A DNA stretch of 38,879 bases from CAZDYP01 sp964509505 (GCA_964509505.1 CAZDYP010000022.1:1-38879), one strand, 5' to 3'. Counted from the stretch's first letter, positions 15,592-23,336 are shown. Numbers and translations are program-made. The notes: generated from the sequence alone by a model not told the origin.

Positions 15592-15747
15592 GTGGTAATT
15601 GGGTGTCTATCCAAGTTACCATAGGAGTTCCACAATTGACCCGCGAAGAGATGAAGAACGCGAAGAACCACAAAAAGAATCTTCGCGTTCTTCGCCTCTT
15701 CGCGGTGAAATAGTCCCAACTGCGTAACGCCTGTGCCACTTACCAAT
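15588..15747. repeat. Nested inverted repeats between the two GT2 genes
   Basis: The outer arms GGTAAGTGG (15587-15595) and CCACTTACC (about 15736-15744) enclose inner arms: CCGCGAAGAG with GAAGAACGCGAAG (about 15642-15667) against CTTCGCGTTCTTCGCC and CTCTTCGCGG (about 15679-15705). The inner palindrome resembles a widely dispersed bacterial repeat with the same alternating CTTCGCG words. The outer arms are of the heptamer type. It fills the 160-base gap; no gene is visible. Confidence 0.75.
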
Positions 15748-15751
15748 CGCC

Positions 15752-16522
15752 ATGTCTCTCTCCGCCGTTATTCTCACCTTGAATGAAGAAAAGCATCTGC
15801 CTGATTGTCTGGCGAGCGTGCAATGGGCAGATGAGGTGTTAGTGTTTGATTCATTTAGCGCTGATCGCACAGTTGAGCTAGCGCGAGGAGCAGGCGCGCG
15901 TATCGCGCAACGCCCATTCGACAACTATGCGGCGCAACGCGATGCGGCTCTACAGACGGCGCGCGGCGACTGGGTGTTGTTCGTGGACGCCGACGAGCGT
16001 GTGAGCGACGAACTGCGCGACGAAATCCAATCGCTAATCACTAATAACCAATTACTAAAGGTGGGCTATTGGATTCCGCGTTACAACATCATTTTCGGCG
16101 GAGTGATGCGCCATACGGGTTGGTATCCGGACTGTCAATTGCGGCTGCTGCAACGCGCGCGGGCGCGTTACGATCCACACAGACCTGTGCATGAGTTAGC
16201 GCTGCTAGATGGCGAAGCAGGCGTCCTACAAGGTCATCTTGTCCATTTGAATTACGAAACTATTGGCGAGTTCATCCGCAAACAAACGTATTACGCGCCC
16301 TATGAAGCGCAACGTTTGCAGTTGCAAGGCGTCCACGCGCAGCTGCGCCATTTTATTTTGCAGCCGTTACGCGAATTGCGTCGGCGTTATCTTTCGTTGC
16401 AAGGGTATCGGGATGGTTGGCGCGGTTGGGTGTTGAGCGTGTTGATGGCGTGGTATAGCTTTGAGGTGTATCGTCATTTGCGGCGATTACAAGGCAAGGC
16501 AGAGAGGGAGGTAGGCAGCTAA
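15752..16522 (+). CDS. GT2 family glycosyltransferase (WaaE/LgtF-like)
   Basis: A 256-residue GT-A enzyme of the branch that includes lipopolysaccharide-core beta-1,4-glucosyltransferases. SLSAVILTLNEEKHLPDCL begins the fold. DEVLVFDSFSADRTVELA, WVLFVDADERVSDEL (DxD motif) and YWIPRYNIIFGG with HTGWYPDCQLRLL follow. The C-terminus is basic with a hydrophobic segment (GWVLSVLMAWYSF), suggesting membrane association. It likely extends a surface glycan with the preceding GT2. A variable loop, QSLITNNQLLK (about residues 92-102), is encoded by degenerate 7-bp units at 16034-16061. ATG 15752 has no good Shine-Dalgarno. The gene ends at a strong terminator. Confidence 0.9.
   Translation: MSLSAVILTLNEEKHLPDCLASVQWADEVLVFDSFSADRTVELARGAGARIAQRPFDNYAAQRDAALQTARGDWVLFVDADERVSDELRDEIQSLITNNQLLKVGYWIPRYNIIFGGVMRHTGWYPDCQLRLLQRARARYDPHRPVHELALLDGEAGVLQGHLVHLNYETIGEFIRKQTYYAPYEAQRLQLQGVHAQLRHFILQPLRELRRRYLSLQGYRDGWRGWVLSVLMAWYSFEVYRHLRRLQGKAEREVGS
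16034..16061 (+). repeat. Degenerate heptamer units inside the second GT2 gene
   Basis: CTAATCA (16034), CTAATAA, CCAATTA and CTAAAGG (to 16061) follow with a 7-bp period, in the loop between the DxD motif and the IPRYN motif. The units are less regular than in the first GT2 gene. Confidence 0.5.
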
Positions 16523-16525
16523 TCA

Positions 16526-16557
16526 AAAACGCCGTCAGCAACCGCTGACGGCGTTTT
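16526..16557. terminator. Bidirectional Rho-independent terminator
   Basis: AAAACGCCGTCAGC (16526-16539) and GCTGACGGCGTTTT (16544-16557) form a perfect 14-bp stem with a 4-base loop, with A- and T-runs on both sides. It separates the converging plus-strand glycosyltransferase and minus-strand hibernation factor genes. Confidence 0.95.
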
Positions 16558-16587
16558 ACGATTTCGGTGTTTACTCGTACCTCTGCG

Positions 16588-17163
16588 CTAGGTTAATTCG
16601 GGAATCAATAACCCATAATCGCCATCATTGCGCCGATAGACGACGTTGACTTGCCCATCTTGCGCATTGTAGAAGACGAAGAAATTGTGTCCCAGTAACT
16701 CCATCTGCTCGATGGCTTCTTCGGCTGGCATAGGCGCTGTGTGGAAGCGTTTGATTTTAACGATGGGGCGATAGGCTTCGCCTTCGTCGGTTTCGGCGAC
16801 CGCTGTCTCGGCAAGCGCCGCTGCATCTAAGGAGCTTTCGCTTGCGGCTTGGGCAGTATGGCGCCGCTGCATTCGCTTGCCCTTGAAGCGGTCCACCTGT
16901 CGCACCATCTTCTCCATAACTTGGTCAACGGCGCTAAACAAATCGCTCGCGCGTTCCTCGCCGCGCAGGATTTTGCCGCCTGCGCGCAAAGTGATTTGCA
17001 CGACATTGCGTTGACCGTTGCTGCTCGCGGCAGCGCCGAGCAACTCGACGCGCGCCTCATGCAAGCTCGGCAGATGCCGCGTCACTCGTTGCAAACGTTT
17101 CTCGATGTAATCGCGGGTGTAATCGGTGACGTCAATGTTTCTGCCCGTGATGGAGAGTTGCAT
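16588..17163 (-). CDS. hpf: Long-form ribosome hibernation promoting factor
   Basis: A 191-residue protein. The N-terminal domain (about 1-100) begins MQLSITGRNIDVTDYTRDYI and contains the HPF/YfiA-type helix with KLQRV-like basic residues and DLFSAVDQVMEKMVRQVDRFKGK. After a variable acidic linker, the C-terminal dimerisation domain (about 133-189) reads IVKIKRFHTAPMPAEEAIEQ, LLGHNFFVFYNAQDGQVNVV and YRRNDGDYGLLIPEL. The long form joins two 70S ribosomes into inactive 100S dimers in stationary phase. A sigma70-like promoter at 17272-17300 and a good Shine-Dalgarno (GGAGG, 4 bases before the ATG) give it its own transcript with a leader of about 100 bases. Confidence 0.95.
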   Translation of the reverse strand: MQLSITGRNIDVTDYTRDYIEKRLQRVTRHLPSLHEARVELLGAAASSNGQRNVVQITLRAGGKILRGEERASDLFSAVDQVMEKMVRQVDRFKGKRMQRRHTAQAASESSLDAAALAETAVAETDEGEAYRPIVKIKRFHTAPMPAEEAIEQMELLGHNFFVFYNAQDGQVNVVYRRNDGDYGLLIPELT

Positions 17164-17271
17164 ACAGCCTCCTCTATATGGAAAGATTGGGAGTTAGAAT
17201 CTCGCTGTGGATTCAGTCCCACAGAATGTCCTTCTCCTATAACTCCTCCTTTGTTCATCAGTCTCACGCAT

Positions 17272-17300
17272 ATTATCAAACTTTATCGGGCTAATGTCAA
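17272..17300 (-). promoter_or_regulatory. Sigma70-type promoter of the hibernation factor gene
   Basis: On the minus strand, TTGACA (17300-17295), a 17-base spacer and GATAAT (17277-17272). The -35 box lies within the last codons of comFC. The roughly 100-base leader is purine-rich and can form a small CTGTGG / CCACAG hairpin before the Shine-Dalgarno. Confidence 0.75.
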
Positions 17301-17981
17301 CCCCCAAATGGTTCTAGCGCCCGCGCCACGTAATACTTGCGCGCACTCGCTCAGGGTTGAGCCTGTGGTGCAAACATCGTCAATCAACAAAATTTGTTCG
17401 CCCGCTAAGTGCGCCTCGCAGCGAAACGCATCAATCAAATTTTGGCGGCGCTCACTCTCGTTCAAGCCCACTTGCGCGCGCGTGTAGCGATGCCGCACGA
17501 GCGCGCGTGTGTTCAGGGGTTTGTGGCTGCGTTGAGCGACGACGGCTGCCAAGAGCGCAGATTGATTGTAGCCACGCTCGGCTTGCCGCTCGGCGTGCAA
17601 GGGGACAGGGATGATGAGCGTGCAAGGCAAGGGCTGTTGCGCGAGGTAAGCGGCGAGCAAATCGCCAAGGGGTTGGGCGATGGCGCTCAAGCGTTCATAT
17701 TTCAGCGCATGAATGGCGCGGCGCAGTGTGCCATCATGATGCGCGACCGAGCGCAAGCCGTCGAGCGCGTTGGTCAGTGGATGACGACGACAAGCAGCGC
17801 ACTCGCGCGTCTGTCGCAACTCTTGTCCGCAGCGCGCGCAGAAAGGCGGTTGCACATAGACCAGATTGCGAATGCACTCGGCGCAATACCACGCGCCTAA
17901 TGTTTTGCAACCTTGACAACGCGGCGGAAAAATCAGATCGAGGAATGCTGTGCGAAGGTGTTGCAGCCACGAGGCGGACAT
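17283..17981 (-). CDS. comFC: ComF family protein, phosphoribosyltransferase-like
   Basis: A 232-residue ComFC-like protein. An N-terminal double zinc-ribbon (CQGC near residue 22, CAEC, CARCGQEL, CAACRR) is followed by a phosphoribosyltransferase-type domain with HALKYE, IIPVPLH, RGYNQS and the PRPP-binding loop ILLIDDVCTTGST (about residues 196-208). ComFC works in late steps of DNA uptake in transformable bacteria, alongside a ComEC channel and a pseudopilus. It lies downstream of the Tad region but is separated from it by a terminator at 18001, so co-expression is not implied. A GTG or earlier start is not needed: ATG 17981 gives the standard N-terminus. Confidence 0.92.
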   Translation of the reverse strand: MSASWLQHLRTAFLDLIFPPRCQGCKTLGAWYCAECIRNLVYVQPPFCARCGQELRQTRECAACRRHPLTNALDGLRSVAHHDGTLRRAIHALKYERLSAIAQPLGDLLAAYLAQQPLPCTLIIPVPLHAERQAERGYNQSALLAAVVAQRSHKPLNTRALVRHRYTRAQVGLNESERRQNLIDAFRCEAHLAGEQILLIDDVCTTGSTLSECAQVLRGAGARTIWGLTLAR

Positions 17982-18000
17982 AGTCAGGGGGCTTTAAACC

Positions 18001-18037
18001 AAACCCCGTTTTCTGTTGCAAGGAAAACGGGGTTTTT
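18001..18037. terminator. Rho-independent terminator ending the tadC-DUF192 transcript
   Basis: AAACCCCGTTTTC (18001-18013) pairs with GAAAACGGGGTTT (18023-18035) around a 9-base loop, with further Ts. On the minus strand it follows the DUF192 stop by about 12 bases and precedes comFC, so it ends the Tad machinery transcript. Confidence 0.9.
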
Positions 18038-18048
18038 GAGCGAAGGCT

Positions 18049-18390
18049 TTAACTGAATTTGAGTTGGTCGCCGAGCTGTGTTTGGCTGGCTTGGATGAGG
18101 CCTGCGTTCAACTCGATGACATGCTTCGCCAACCAGAACGGTTTGTCAATGCGATTCGGTGGAATGGCTGTGGTCAAACCGACCACGCGCTGCTGTTTGT
18201 CAATGTAAATCAAATCGAGCGCGAAGCGCATCCAGAAGGTGTGTATCCAATTCGTGTCGTAAATGATGAGCGCGCACTGGGGTGGCAGGGTTGCCTTGCC
18301 CATCAATCCAAACAGTTTGTCGGAAAAACTACGCGCTTCGCGGGCGTCTGATACGATAAGGCTGTGGCGCGTGAGATTTTCAATACGCAT
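18049..18390 (-). CDS. DUF192 family protein, translationally coupled to tadC
   Basis: A 113-residue protein with DUF192 hallmarks: RSFSDKLFGLMGK (the family's R-x-x-GLM), a short central strand CALIIYDT, then WIHTFWMRFALDLIYID (H-T-x-x-M-x-F-x-I/L-D) and VIELNAGLI near the end. The function is unknown; a small beta-barrel fold is known for the family. ATG 18390 is used, since the longer frame overlaps tadC by 90 bases and lacks family similarity there. Its ATG shares a base with the tadC stop (TAATG), implying coupled translation. Unlike many members it has no signal peptide, so it would act in the cytoplasm. Its place at the end of the Tad unit suggests a role in that machine. Confidence 0.85.
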   Translation of the reverse strand: MRIENLTRHSLIVSDAREARSFSDKLFGLMGKATLPPQCALIIYDTNWIHTFWMRFALDLIYIDKQQRVVGLTTAIPPNRIDKPFWLAKHVIELNAGLIQASQTQLGDQLKFS

Positions 18391-19340
18391 TACTGTCCGG
18401 GGGGTCTGCCGCAGAAAGCTTCGTTGCCTGGCCAGAATTGGCGGCAGAGGCGCGGGATGACGGGCCCCATCATCACCATGCACAAGCTCGGCAGGAGGAA
18501 TAGCACCAACACGACGCTCATCTTGGTGGGCGCTTTGTGCGCTTGTTCTTCGGCGCGTTGGCGGCGTTTGATACGCATCTGCTCGGATTGAATACGCAAT
18601 ACTTTCGACAGGCTCACACCCAGCTGTTCCGCCTGAATCAGCGCGGTCACAAACGAATTCAAGTCGCTGACGTTAGCGCGAGCCGCCATGTCGCGCAGCG
18701 CTTGATTCTTGGGTTTGCCCACACGGGTTTCGCTGATGACTCGCCCAAAGGCGCGCCCGAGTTCATTCTCGAACTTCTCGGACACCTTGGCCATGCCTTG
18801 ATCGAGACCCAAACCCGCCTCGACGCTAATCGTCAGCAGGTCCAGCGCATCGGGCAGGGCTTTTTGGATTTCGTCTTGCCGCGCCTTGATCTTGCTGCCG
18901 AGCCAAAAATTGGGCATGACGAAGCCGATGACCGCGCCGCCAACAGAGAAGAGCAAGAGCTGGAGAGGGGCGGCTTGCGCCAGAAACATCACAGCAAACA
19001 GCAACCCGCCACAGACGAGCGCGGCCAGACCGCGCACACCCATAAAATCCGAGGAAGTCCAATTGTTGGGATTGCCCGCCATCTCTAAGCGCAACTGCGT
19101 TTGGTCAACGCCCTTTTGGCCCGTGAAGCGCATCACCACTTTGGACATCTGTTGAATGATGGGTTTGATGACGCGCTCAGAAAACGACGCTTCGAGCTCG
19201 ATTTCTTCGAGCGTGCGAACTTCGCGCGTGCCGAATTGGTTGAGGCGGCTCTGGAGCGGGTCGGCGCTGCGCGACAAAGCGATGCCAATGACAAACATCG
19301 TCACCGCTGCGCCAAAGCCCAACGCAATCAAGATAGACAT
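18390..19340 (-). CDS. tadC: TadC-like inner membrane platform protein (T2SSF domain)
   Basis: A 316-residue type II secretion F domain protein. The N-terminal helix (about 3-24), a cytoplasmic region with QTQLRLEMAGNPNNW, two central helices (about 95-145) and the F-domain core ALPDALDLLTISVEAGLGLDQGM (split by helix turns) through ANVSDLNSFVTALIQAEQLG are visible. A last helix is near 275-295. TadC pairs with TadB to form the membrane platform on which the TadA ATPase acts to move pilin or effector subunits. Shine-Dalgarno AAGGAG overlaps the tadB stop region. It is followed by the overlapping DUF192 gene. Confidence 0.93.
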   Translation of the reverse strand: MSILIALGFGAAVTMFVIGIALSRSADPLQSRLNQFGTREVRTLEEIELEASFSERVIKPIIQQMSKVVMRFTGQKGVDQTQLRLEMAGNPNNWTSSDFMGVRGLAALVCGGLLFAVMFLAQAAPLQLLLFSVGGAVIGFVMPNFWLGSKIKARQDEIQKALPDALDLLTISVEAGLGLDQGMAKVSEKFENELGRAFGRVISETRVGKPKNQALRDMAARANVSDLNSFVTALIQAEQLGVSLSKVLRIQSEQMRIKRRQRAEEQAHKAPTKMSVVLVLFLLPSLCMVMMGPVIPRLCRQFWPGNEAFCGRPPGQ

Positions 19341-19352
19341 GGTCGCTACTCC

Positions 19353-20315
19353 TTATACTTGAATGTCCACAATTTTTCGGATGAGGAAAGCCGCAACGAT
19401 CAGCAAGCCTGCAGCGATACAGAAGATGATGTTGCCAATCAGATTGCTGAATAGCTCGTTCATGTACGTCGGGTTGATAAGAAACAAGATTACCGTCAAT
19501 ATGACAGGCATGGAGCCGACGAGCGCGCCCGCGCTTGTTTGTTGCGCCGTCAATACTTTGATTTCGCCTTTGATGCGAATGCGCTCGCGAATCGTGTGAC
19601 CGATGATTTCGAGAATGGAGGCAAGGTTACCGCCCACTTCTTGTTGCACCAATACGGCAGTGACGAGCAAATCGAGGTCGTCGTTGCGGATGCGGCGGGT
19701 CATGTTGTTCAGGGCAGGTTCAAGCCCGAGCCCCAAACCAATCTCGCGCACTACACGCGCAAATTCTGTCGAGATGGGCGGGCTGCCTTCGCGCGACAGG
19801 AGTTCCATGGATTGTGGCAGACTGTAACCTGAGCGCATGGAGTTGGCAAGGAGACTGATAGCGTCGGGCAATTGGCTGGCGAAGGCGCTTTGACGTTGGC
19901 CTTGTCGAAATCCAACAAAAATGCGGGGCAAGAAATAGCCAACCAAACCGCCGGGCAATGCCATAAACCATTGACCGAAGATGAACCAAGCGACGACGCC
20001 CACTAAAAACACGGCGGCGATTTGTATCATCACGAATTCGCCGGGCGTCAGCTTCAGGTCGGCGCGAGCGAGTTCTTGTGAAAGGTCAGCGGTGCGTTGG
20101 CTTTTTGCCAATTGTTTATCGAGCTGCTGGGTGAGTAAGCTTTTGCGTTCTTCTTTTGCGGGTCTGACGCCTGCATCACGATCGTGGCGCGAGGCAAAAC
20201 GATCGAGCCGATTGGTGATTTCATCGGAGCCGCCGCCCACGATTTGCCCCAATCCGATGAATATAATAATGACCGCTATGGCGAATCCAGCGGCGATGAG
20301 TAGTTGTAATTCCAC
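19353..20315 (-). CDS. tadB: TadB-like inner membrane platform protein (T2SSF domain)
   Basis: A 320-residue protein with an N-terminal helix (about 5-27), a charged cytoplasmic stretch, a central helix pair (about 92-135), the T2SSF core (QLPDAISLLANSMRSGYSL, then EFARVVREIGLGLGLEPAL and DDLDLLVTAVLVQQEVGGNL) and C-terminal helices (about 262-318). The start is GTG 20315, set by a strong Shine-Dalgarno AAGGAGG 5 bases upstream. No better ATG exists near the first helix. It precedes tadC by 12 bases. A 217-base spacer separates it from tadA, which is unusual within a tadABC string and holds repeat-like sequence. Confidence 0.93.
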   Translation of the reverse strand: MELQLLIAAGFAIAVIIIFIGLGQIVGGGSDEITNRLDRFASRHDRDAGVRPAKEERKSLLTQQLDKQLAKSQRTADLSQELARADLKLTPGEFVMIQIAAVFLVGVVAWFIFGQWFMALPGGLVGYFLPRIFVGFRQGQRQSAFASQLPDAISLLANSMRSGYSLPQSMELLSREGSPPISTEFARVVREIGLGLGLEPALNNMTRRIRNDDLDLLVTAVLVQQEVGGNLASILEIIGHTIRERIRIKGEIKVLTAQQTSAGALVGSMPVILTVILFLINPTYMNELFSNLIGNIIFCIAAGLLIVAAFLIRKIVDIQV

Positions 20316-20532
20316 TCAAACCTCCTTTCAGAAACCCGCTTCGCACGGTTACAGGCTCACGTTACGCATTGATTGTCATTTCGAACGCTTCCCTCGACTG
20401 CGCTCAGGATGCCGTTTGCGAGAAATTGCGCTCATGGCAGGGGAGATGTCTCGTGGCAAACCATCTCCATGACCCCTTGAGGGGATGAAGCGTAGCTGAA
20501 GGGTGAGCTTGCGTACGGTGAGTTACAGGATG
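20316..20532. repeat. 217-base spacer between tadA and tadB with dispersed-repeat-like words
   Basis: The stretch carries TGTCATTTCGAACG, GCGAGAAAT and GGAGATGTCTCG. These resemble the dispersed repeat family of the form TGTCATTTCGA...GCGAGAAAT found between genes in many bacteria. It also has a CCCCTTGAGGGG palindrome near 20474-20485. No coding frame is evident. It breaks the otherwise tight tadABC spacing. Confidence 0.5.
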
Positions 20533-21969
20533 TTATCTGCGGCGACGCTGGTCCACACCGAATACTTCGGGCGGCAAGAATTGCCCAGCCGCTTCAAGTT
20601 TGTCCATGAATTTCGGGCGAATGCCTGTGGGAGTGAGCGCGCCGATGATCTTGCCGGTCTTTTCGTCAATGCCTTGTTGCTCGAATTTGAAGATGTCTTG
20701 CATTACGATTACGTCGCCTTCCATGCCTTGCACTTCGGCGATGTTGACCGTGCGGCGACTGCCGTCGCGCATGCGTTCCAGTTGTACGATGATATCAATG
20801 GCGGACGCGATCTGTTCGCGGATCGCGCGCACGGGCAGATCCATGCCCGACATCAAGCACATGGATTCGAGGCGCGCTAACGCGTCGCGTGGGGTGTTCG
20901 CATGTAAGGTGGACATAGAGCCGTCATGGCCGGTGTTCATCGCCTGAAGCATCTCGAAGGCTTCGCCGCCGCGGCATTCGCCGACGATGATGCGTTCAGG
21001 CCTCATCCGCAGCGCATTGATGACAAGGTCGCGGATGGTCACTTCGCCCTTGCCTTCGATGTTGGGTGGGCGCGATTCAAGCGTGACGACGTGATCTTGT
21101 TGCAGCTGCAATTCGGCGGCGTTCTCGATAGTAATGATGCGCTCGTCTTCGGGAATGAACGAGGAGAGCATGTTCAAGAACGTTGTCTTGCCGGTGCCGG
21201 TGCCGCCTGAGACGATGACGTTCATGCGCGCATAGGAACAGGCTTTGAGCAACGCTACCGCTTCACGACTCAACGAACCGTTTTGAATGAGGATGTCGGC
21301 GGTCAACGGCTTGCGCGAGAATTTACGAATGGTGATGGTCGAACCTTTGATGGCGAGCGGAGGAATGACGATGTTCACGCGCGAGCCATCGGGCAACCGC
21401 GCGTCCACGTAGGGCGTGCTTTCGTCCACGCGGCGACCGATGGGAGACACGATGCGTTGCACGATGCGCCGCAAGTGTTCTTCGTCTTCAAAGGTGATGG
21501 GCGTTCTGACGAGCTTGCCGCCGCGCTCGATGTAGATGGACTTCGGACCATTGATCATAATTTCGCTGATGGTCGCGTCGTTGAGTAATTGTTGAATGGG
21601 ACCGAATCCTAGAATGTCGGCTACCAATTCTTCAAAGAGTTTCGCGCGCTCCGCTTTGTTCAAGGGCACGCCCATTTCTGCCAGAATGGAATTGAATAAT
21701 TGTTCGATGGAGGCGCGCACCTCATCGGTTTTGGTGACATCCAACTTCGGGTCGAGCTCGGCGATGAGCTTGGTGTGAATCTTGTCTTTTAATTCGCGCG
21801 TGGTGTCACGCGTGGGGGCCACGGCTGCTTGGCGTTTCAACCCAATTTCAGCTAACCGTGAAGAAGCGCCTTCGGTTGGCGTCACGGCCACTGGGGTGTG
21901 GGGCGTGGGTAAATTGGCGGGTGTTTGTTCACTTTGAACGCTTCGTTCAATCCGTTTTAGTAGAGACAT
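20533..21969 (-). CDS. tadA: TadA/CpaF-type secretion ATPase
   Basis: A 478-residue hexameric ATPase of the PulE/VirB11 superfamily, CpaF branch. A variable N-terminus is followed by the N-domain (LGFGPIQQLLNDATISEIMI, IYIERGGKL) and the core: Walker A SGGTGTGKTTFLN (about residue 252), Asp box, Walker B RIIVGECRGGEAFEMLQAMN with GHDGSMSTLHANT, and the His box. It powers subunit movement through TadB/TadC. ATG 21969 is preferred over an upstream TTG 21981 because GAGG lies 5 bases before it. The cpaE-like gene ends 32 bases upstream. All ATPase motifs are intact. Confidence 0.95.
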   Translation of the reverse strand: MSLLKRIERSVQSEQTPANLPTPHTPVAVTPTEGASSRLAEIGLKRQAAVAPTRDTTRELKDKIHTKLIAELDPKLDVTKTDEVRASIEQLFNSILAEMGVPLNKAERAKLFEELVADILGFGPIQQLLNDATISEIMINGPKSIYIERGGKLVRTPITFEDEEHLRRIVQRIVSPIGRRVDESTPYVDARLPDGSRVNIVIPPLAIKGSTITIRKFSRKPLTADILIQNGSLSREAVALLKACSYARMNVIVSGGTGTGKTTFLNMLSSFIPEDERIITIENAAELQLQQDHVVTLESRPPNIEGKGEVTIRDLVINALRMRPERIIVGECRGGEAFEMLQAMNTGHDGSMSTLHANTPRDALARLESMCLMSGMDLPVRAIREQIASAIDIIVQLERMRDGSRRTVNIAEVQGMEGDVIVMQDIFKFEQQGIDEKTGKIIGALTPTGIRPKFMDKLEAAGQFLPPEVFGVDQRRRR

Positions 21970-22001
21970 GAGTAACCTCAATCAATTGGGCAGAAGTGTA
22001 T

Positions 22002-23336
22002 TTAACCAAACAGACCTTTTTTACTTTGCTGTGCTTTGGCTTTGTTCTTGTCCATGGCTTCGCTGGGTTGTAGGAGCGATTTAGCCAATCTGTAAACGGC
22101 GACACTGATAGCCGTATTTTTCTGGTTGACGACGAAGGGCTGTCCCGTTTGCACAGCCTGGGTGGTCGTGCGATCATCGCGCTCGATGGCGGCGAAGATA
22201 TTGTGCTTGATGCTTGCTTGAATGTCTTGCGGTGAAATGCCGCTGCCGCGCGGGTCGGCTTTGTTGAGGATGAGCAAAATTTTGTCTTCGGGGTAGCCAA
22301 GTTTTTCTGAAACCTCGAAGAACAAGCGGGTATTTTTGATGGTGGGGATGTCGGGTGTAACCAGCAGCAAGATGTGATCGGCGACGTCGAGGATGTCCAA
22401 TGTCCGTTCGTCTAACGAGGTGTAAGTATCTACGACAGTGCAATCGTAATTATTTTTCAATGCGCCCATGATGGTGCGAATGTCGCTGGGCTTGACCAGC
22501 TCGGCGAACTCCGGTGAGGCGGGCGCTAACAACACTTTGACGCCGGTGGGATGGGTCGCCATCATATCGGATAGAATATCGGGATCTGCGCCGCCTTCGC
22601 CCGCGCACAAGTCGGATATGGTGTTTTTGGCTTGGATGTTCATCAACACGTCCAAGTTGCCGAACAACAAGCTACAGTCTATGAGCGCGCTGCGTCCTTT
22701 GGTTTCTTCACGCAGGGCGATGGCGAGATTGGCGGCGAGGGTGCTGCGGCCGGTGCCGCCTTTGGCGCTGAAGATGGCGAACACTTTGCCTTGTTTGCCA
22801 TCGCTCGGAGGCGGAGCCACTTTCGCTGGCGCAGCAGCGGCGGGCGGCGGCGGTGGAGCGGTGGGCGGCGGCGGTGTGTATGCTGGTGCCGTTGGTGTGG
22901 GGGTAGGTGACGGGGTGGGGGGCGCTGGGGTTCTTATTTGGCGCCGCGTTGCTCCCAATTGATAAACGCGCCGTAATGTCGCCGATAACTCTTCGCTGCT
23001 AAACGGTTTGATGAGAAACTCGCGCGCGCCCGCTAACATGGCGCGCTTCAAGTAATCAGCTTCAGCTTGCACGGACATGATGACGATTTCTGTGCCGGGC
23101 ACTTTGGTCGTAATGGCTTCGCTGGCGGCGATGCCATCCATGCCGGGCATGTTGATGTCCATGAGCATCACGTCAGGGCGGTGTTTCTCTGCCACTTTGA
23201 CTGCTTCTTCACCCGACGAGGCGGTTGCCACAATCTCGATGTCCTTCTCAAAGTAGAGAAGTTTTTTGAGATTGGAGAGCGTATCTACGTTGTCGTCCAC
23301 GACGACTACATGAATTTTTTCGGAATTGGTACTCAT
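22002..23336 (-). CDS. cpaE: CpaE/TadZ-like protein: response receiver domain fused to a MinD/ParA-type ATPase
   Basis: A 444-residue protein. Residues 1-125 form a receiver domain with every key residue: VVVVDDN (acidic pair), DVMLMDINMP (phospho-acceptor Asp), IVIMSVQ (Ser switch) and FLIKPF (Lys). A proline/threonine-rich linker follows (about 130-175). The C-terminal ParA-like ATPase starts VFAIFSAKGGTGRSTLAANLA (split at the deviant Walker A KGGTGRS) and includes LIDCSLLFGNLDVLMN and VDTYTSLDERTLDILDVADH. TadZ/CpaE positions the Tad machine at the cell pole. In many such proteins the receiver is degenerate; here it looks able to accept phosphate. ATG 23336 is chosen, since the 21 earlier residues look like untranslated leader. 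Confidence 0.92.
   Translation of the reverse strand: MSTNSEKIHVVVVDDNVDTLSNLKKLLYFEKDIEIVATASSGEEAVKVAEKHRPDVMLMDINMPGMDGIAASEAITTKVPGTEIVIMSVQAEADYLKRAMLAGAREFLIKPFSSEELSATLRRVYQLGATRRQIRTPAPPTPSPTPTPTAPAYTPPPPTAPPPPPAAAAPAKVAPPPSDGKQGKVFAIFSAKGGTGRSTLAANLAIALREETKGRSALIDCSLLFGNLDVLMNIQAKNTISDLCAGEGGADPDILSDMMATHPTGVKVLLAPASPEFAELVKPSDIRTIMGALKNNYDCTVVDTYTSLDERTLDILDVADHILLLVTPDIPTIKNTRLFFEVSEKLGYPEDKILLILNKADPRGSGISPQDIQASIKHNIFAAIERDDRTTTQAVQTGQPFVVNQKNTAISVAVYRLAKSLLQPSEAMDKNKAKAQQSKKGLFG

Noticed and set aside
17272..17981. ComFC and the Tad region as one competence/pilus operon
   Set aside because: A perfect terminator at 18001-18037 separates them, so the link is only proximity.
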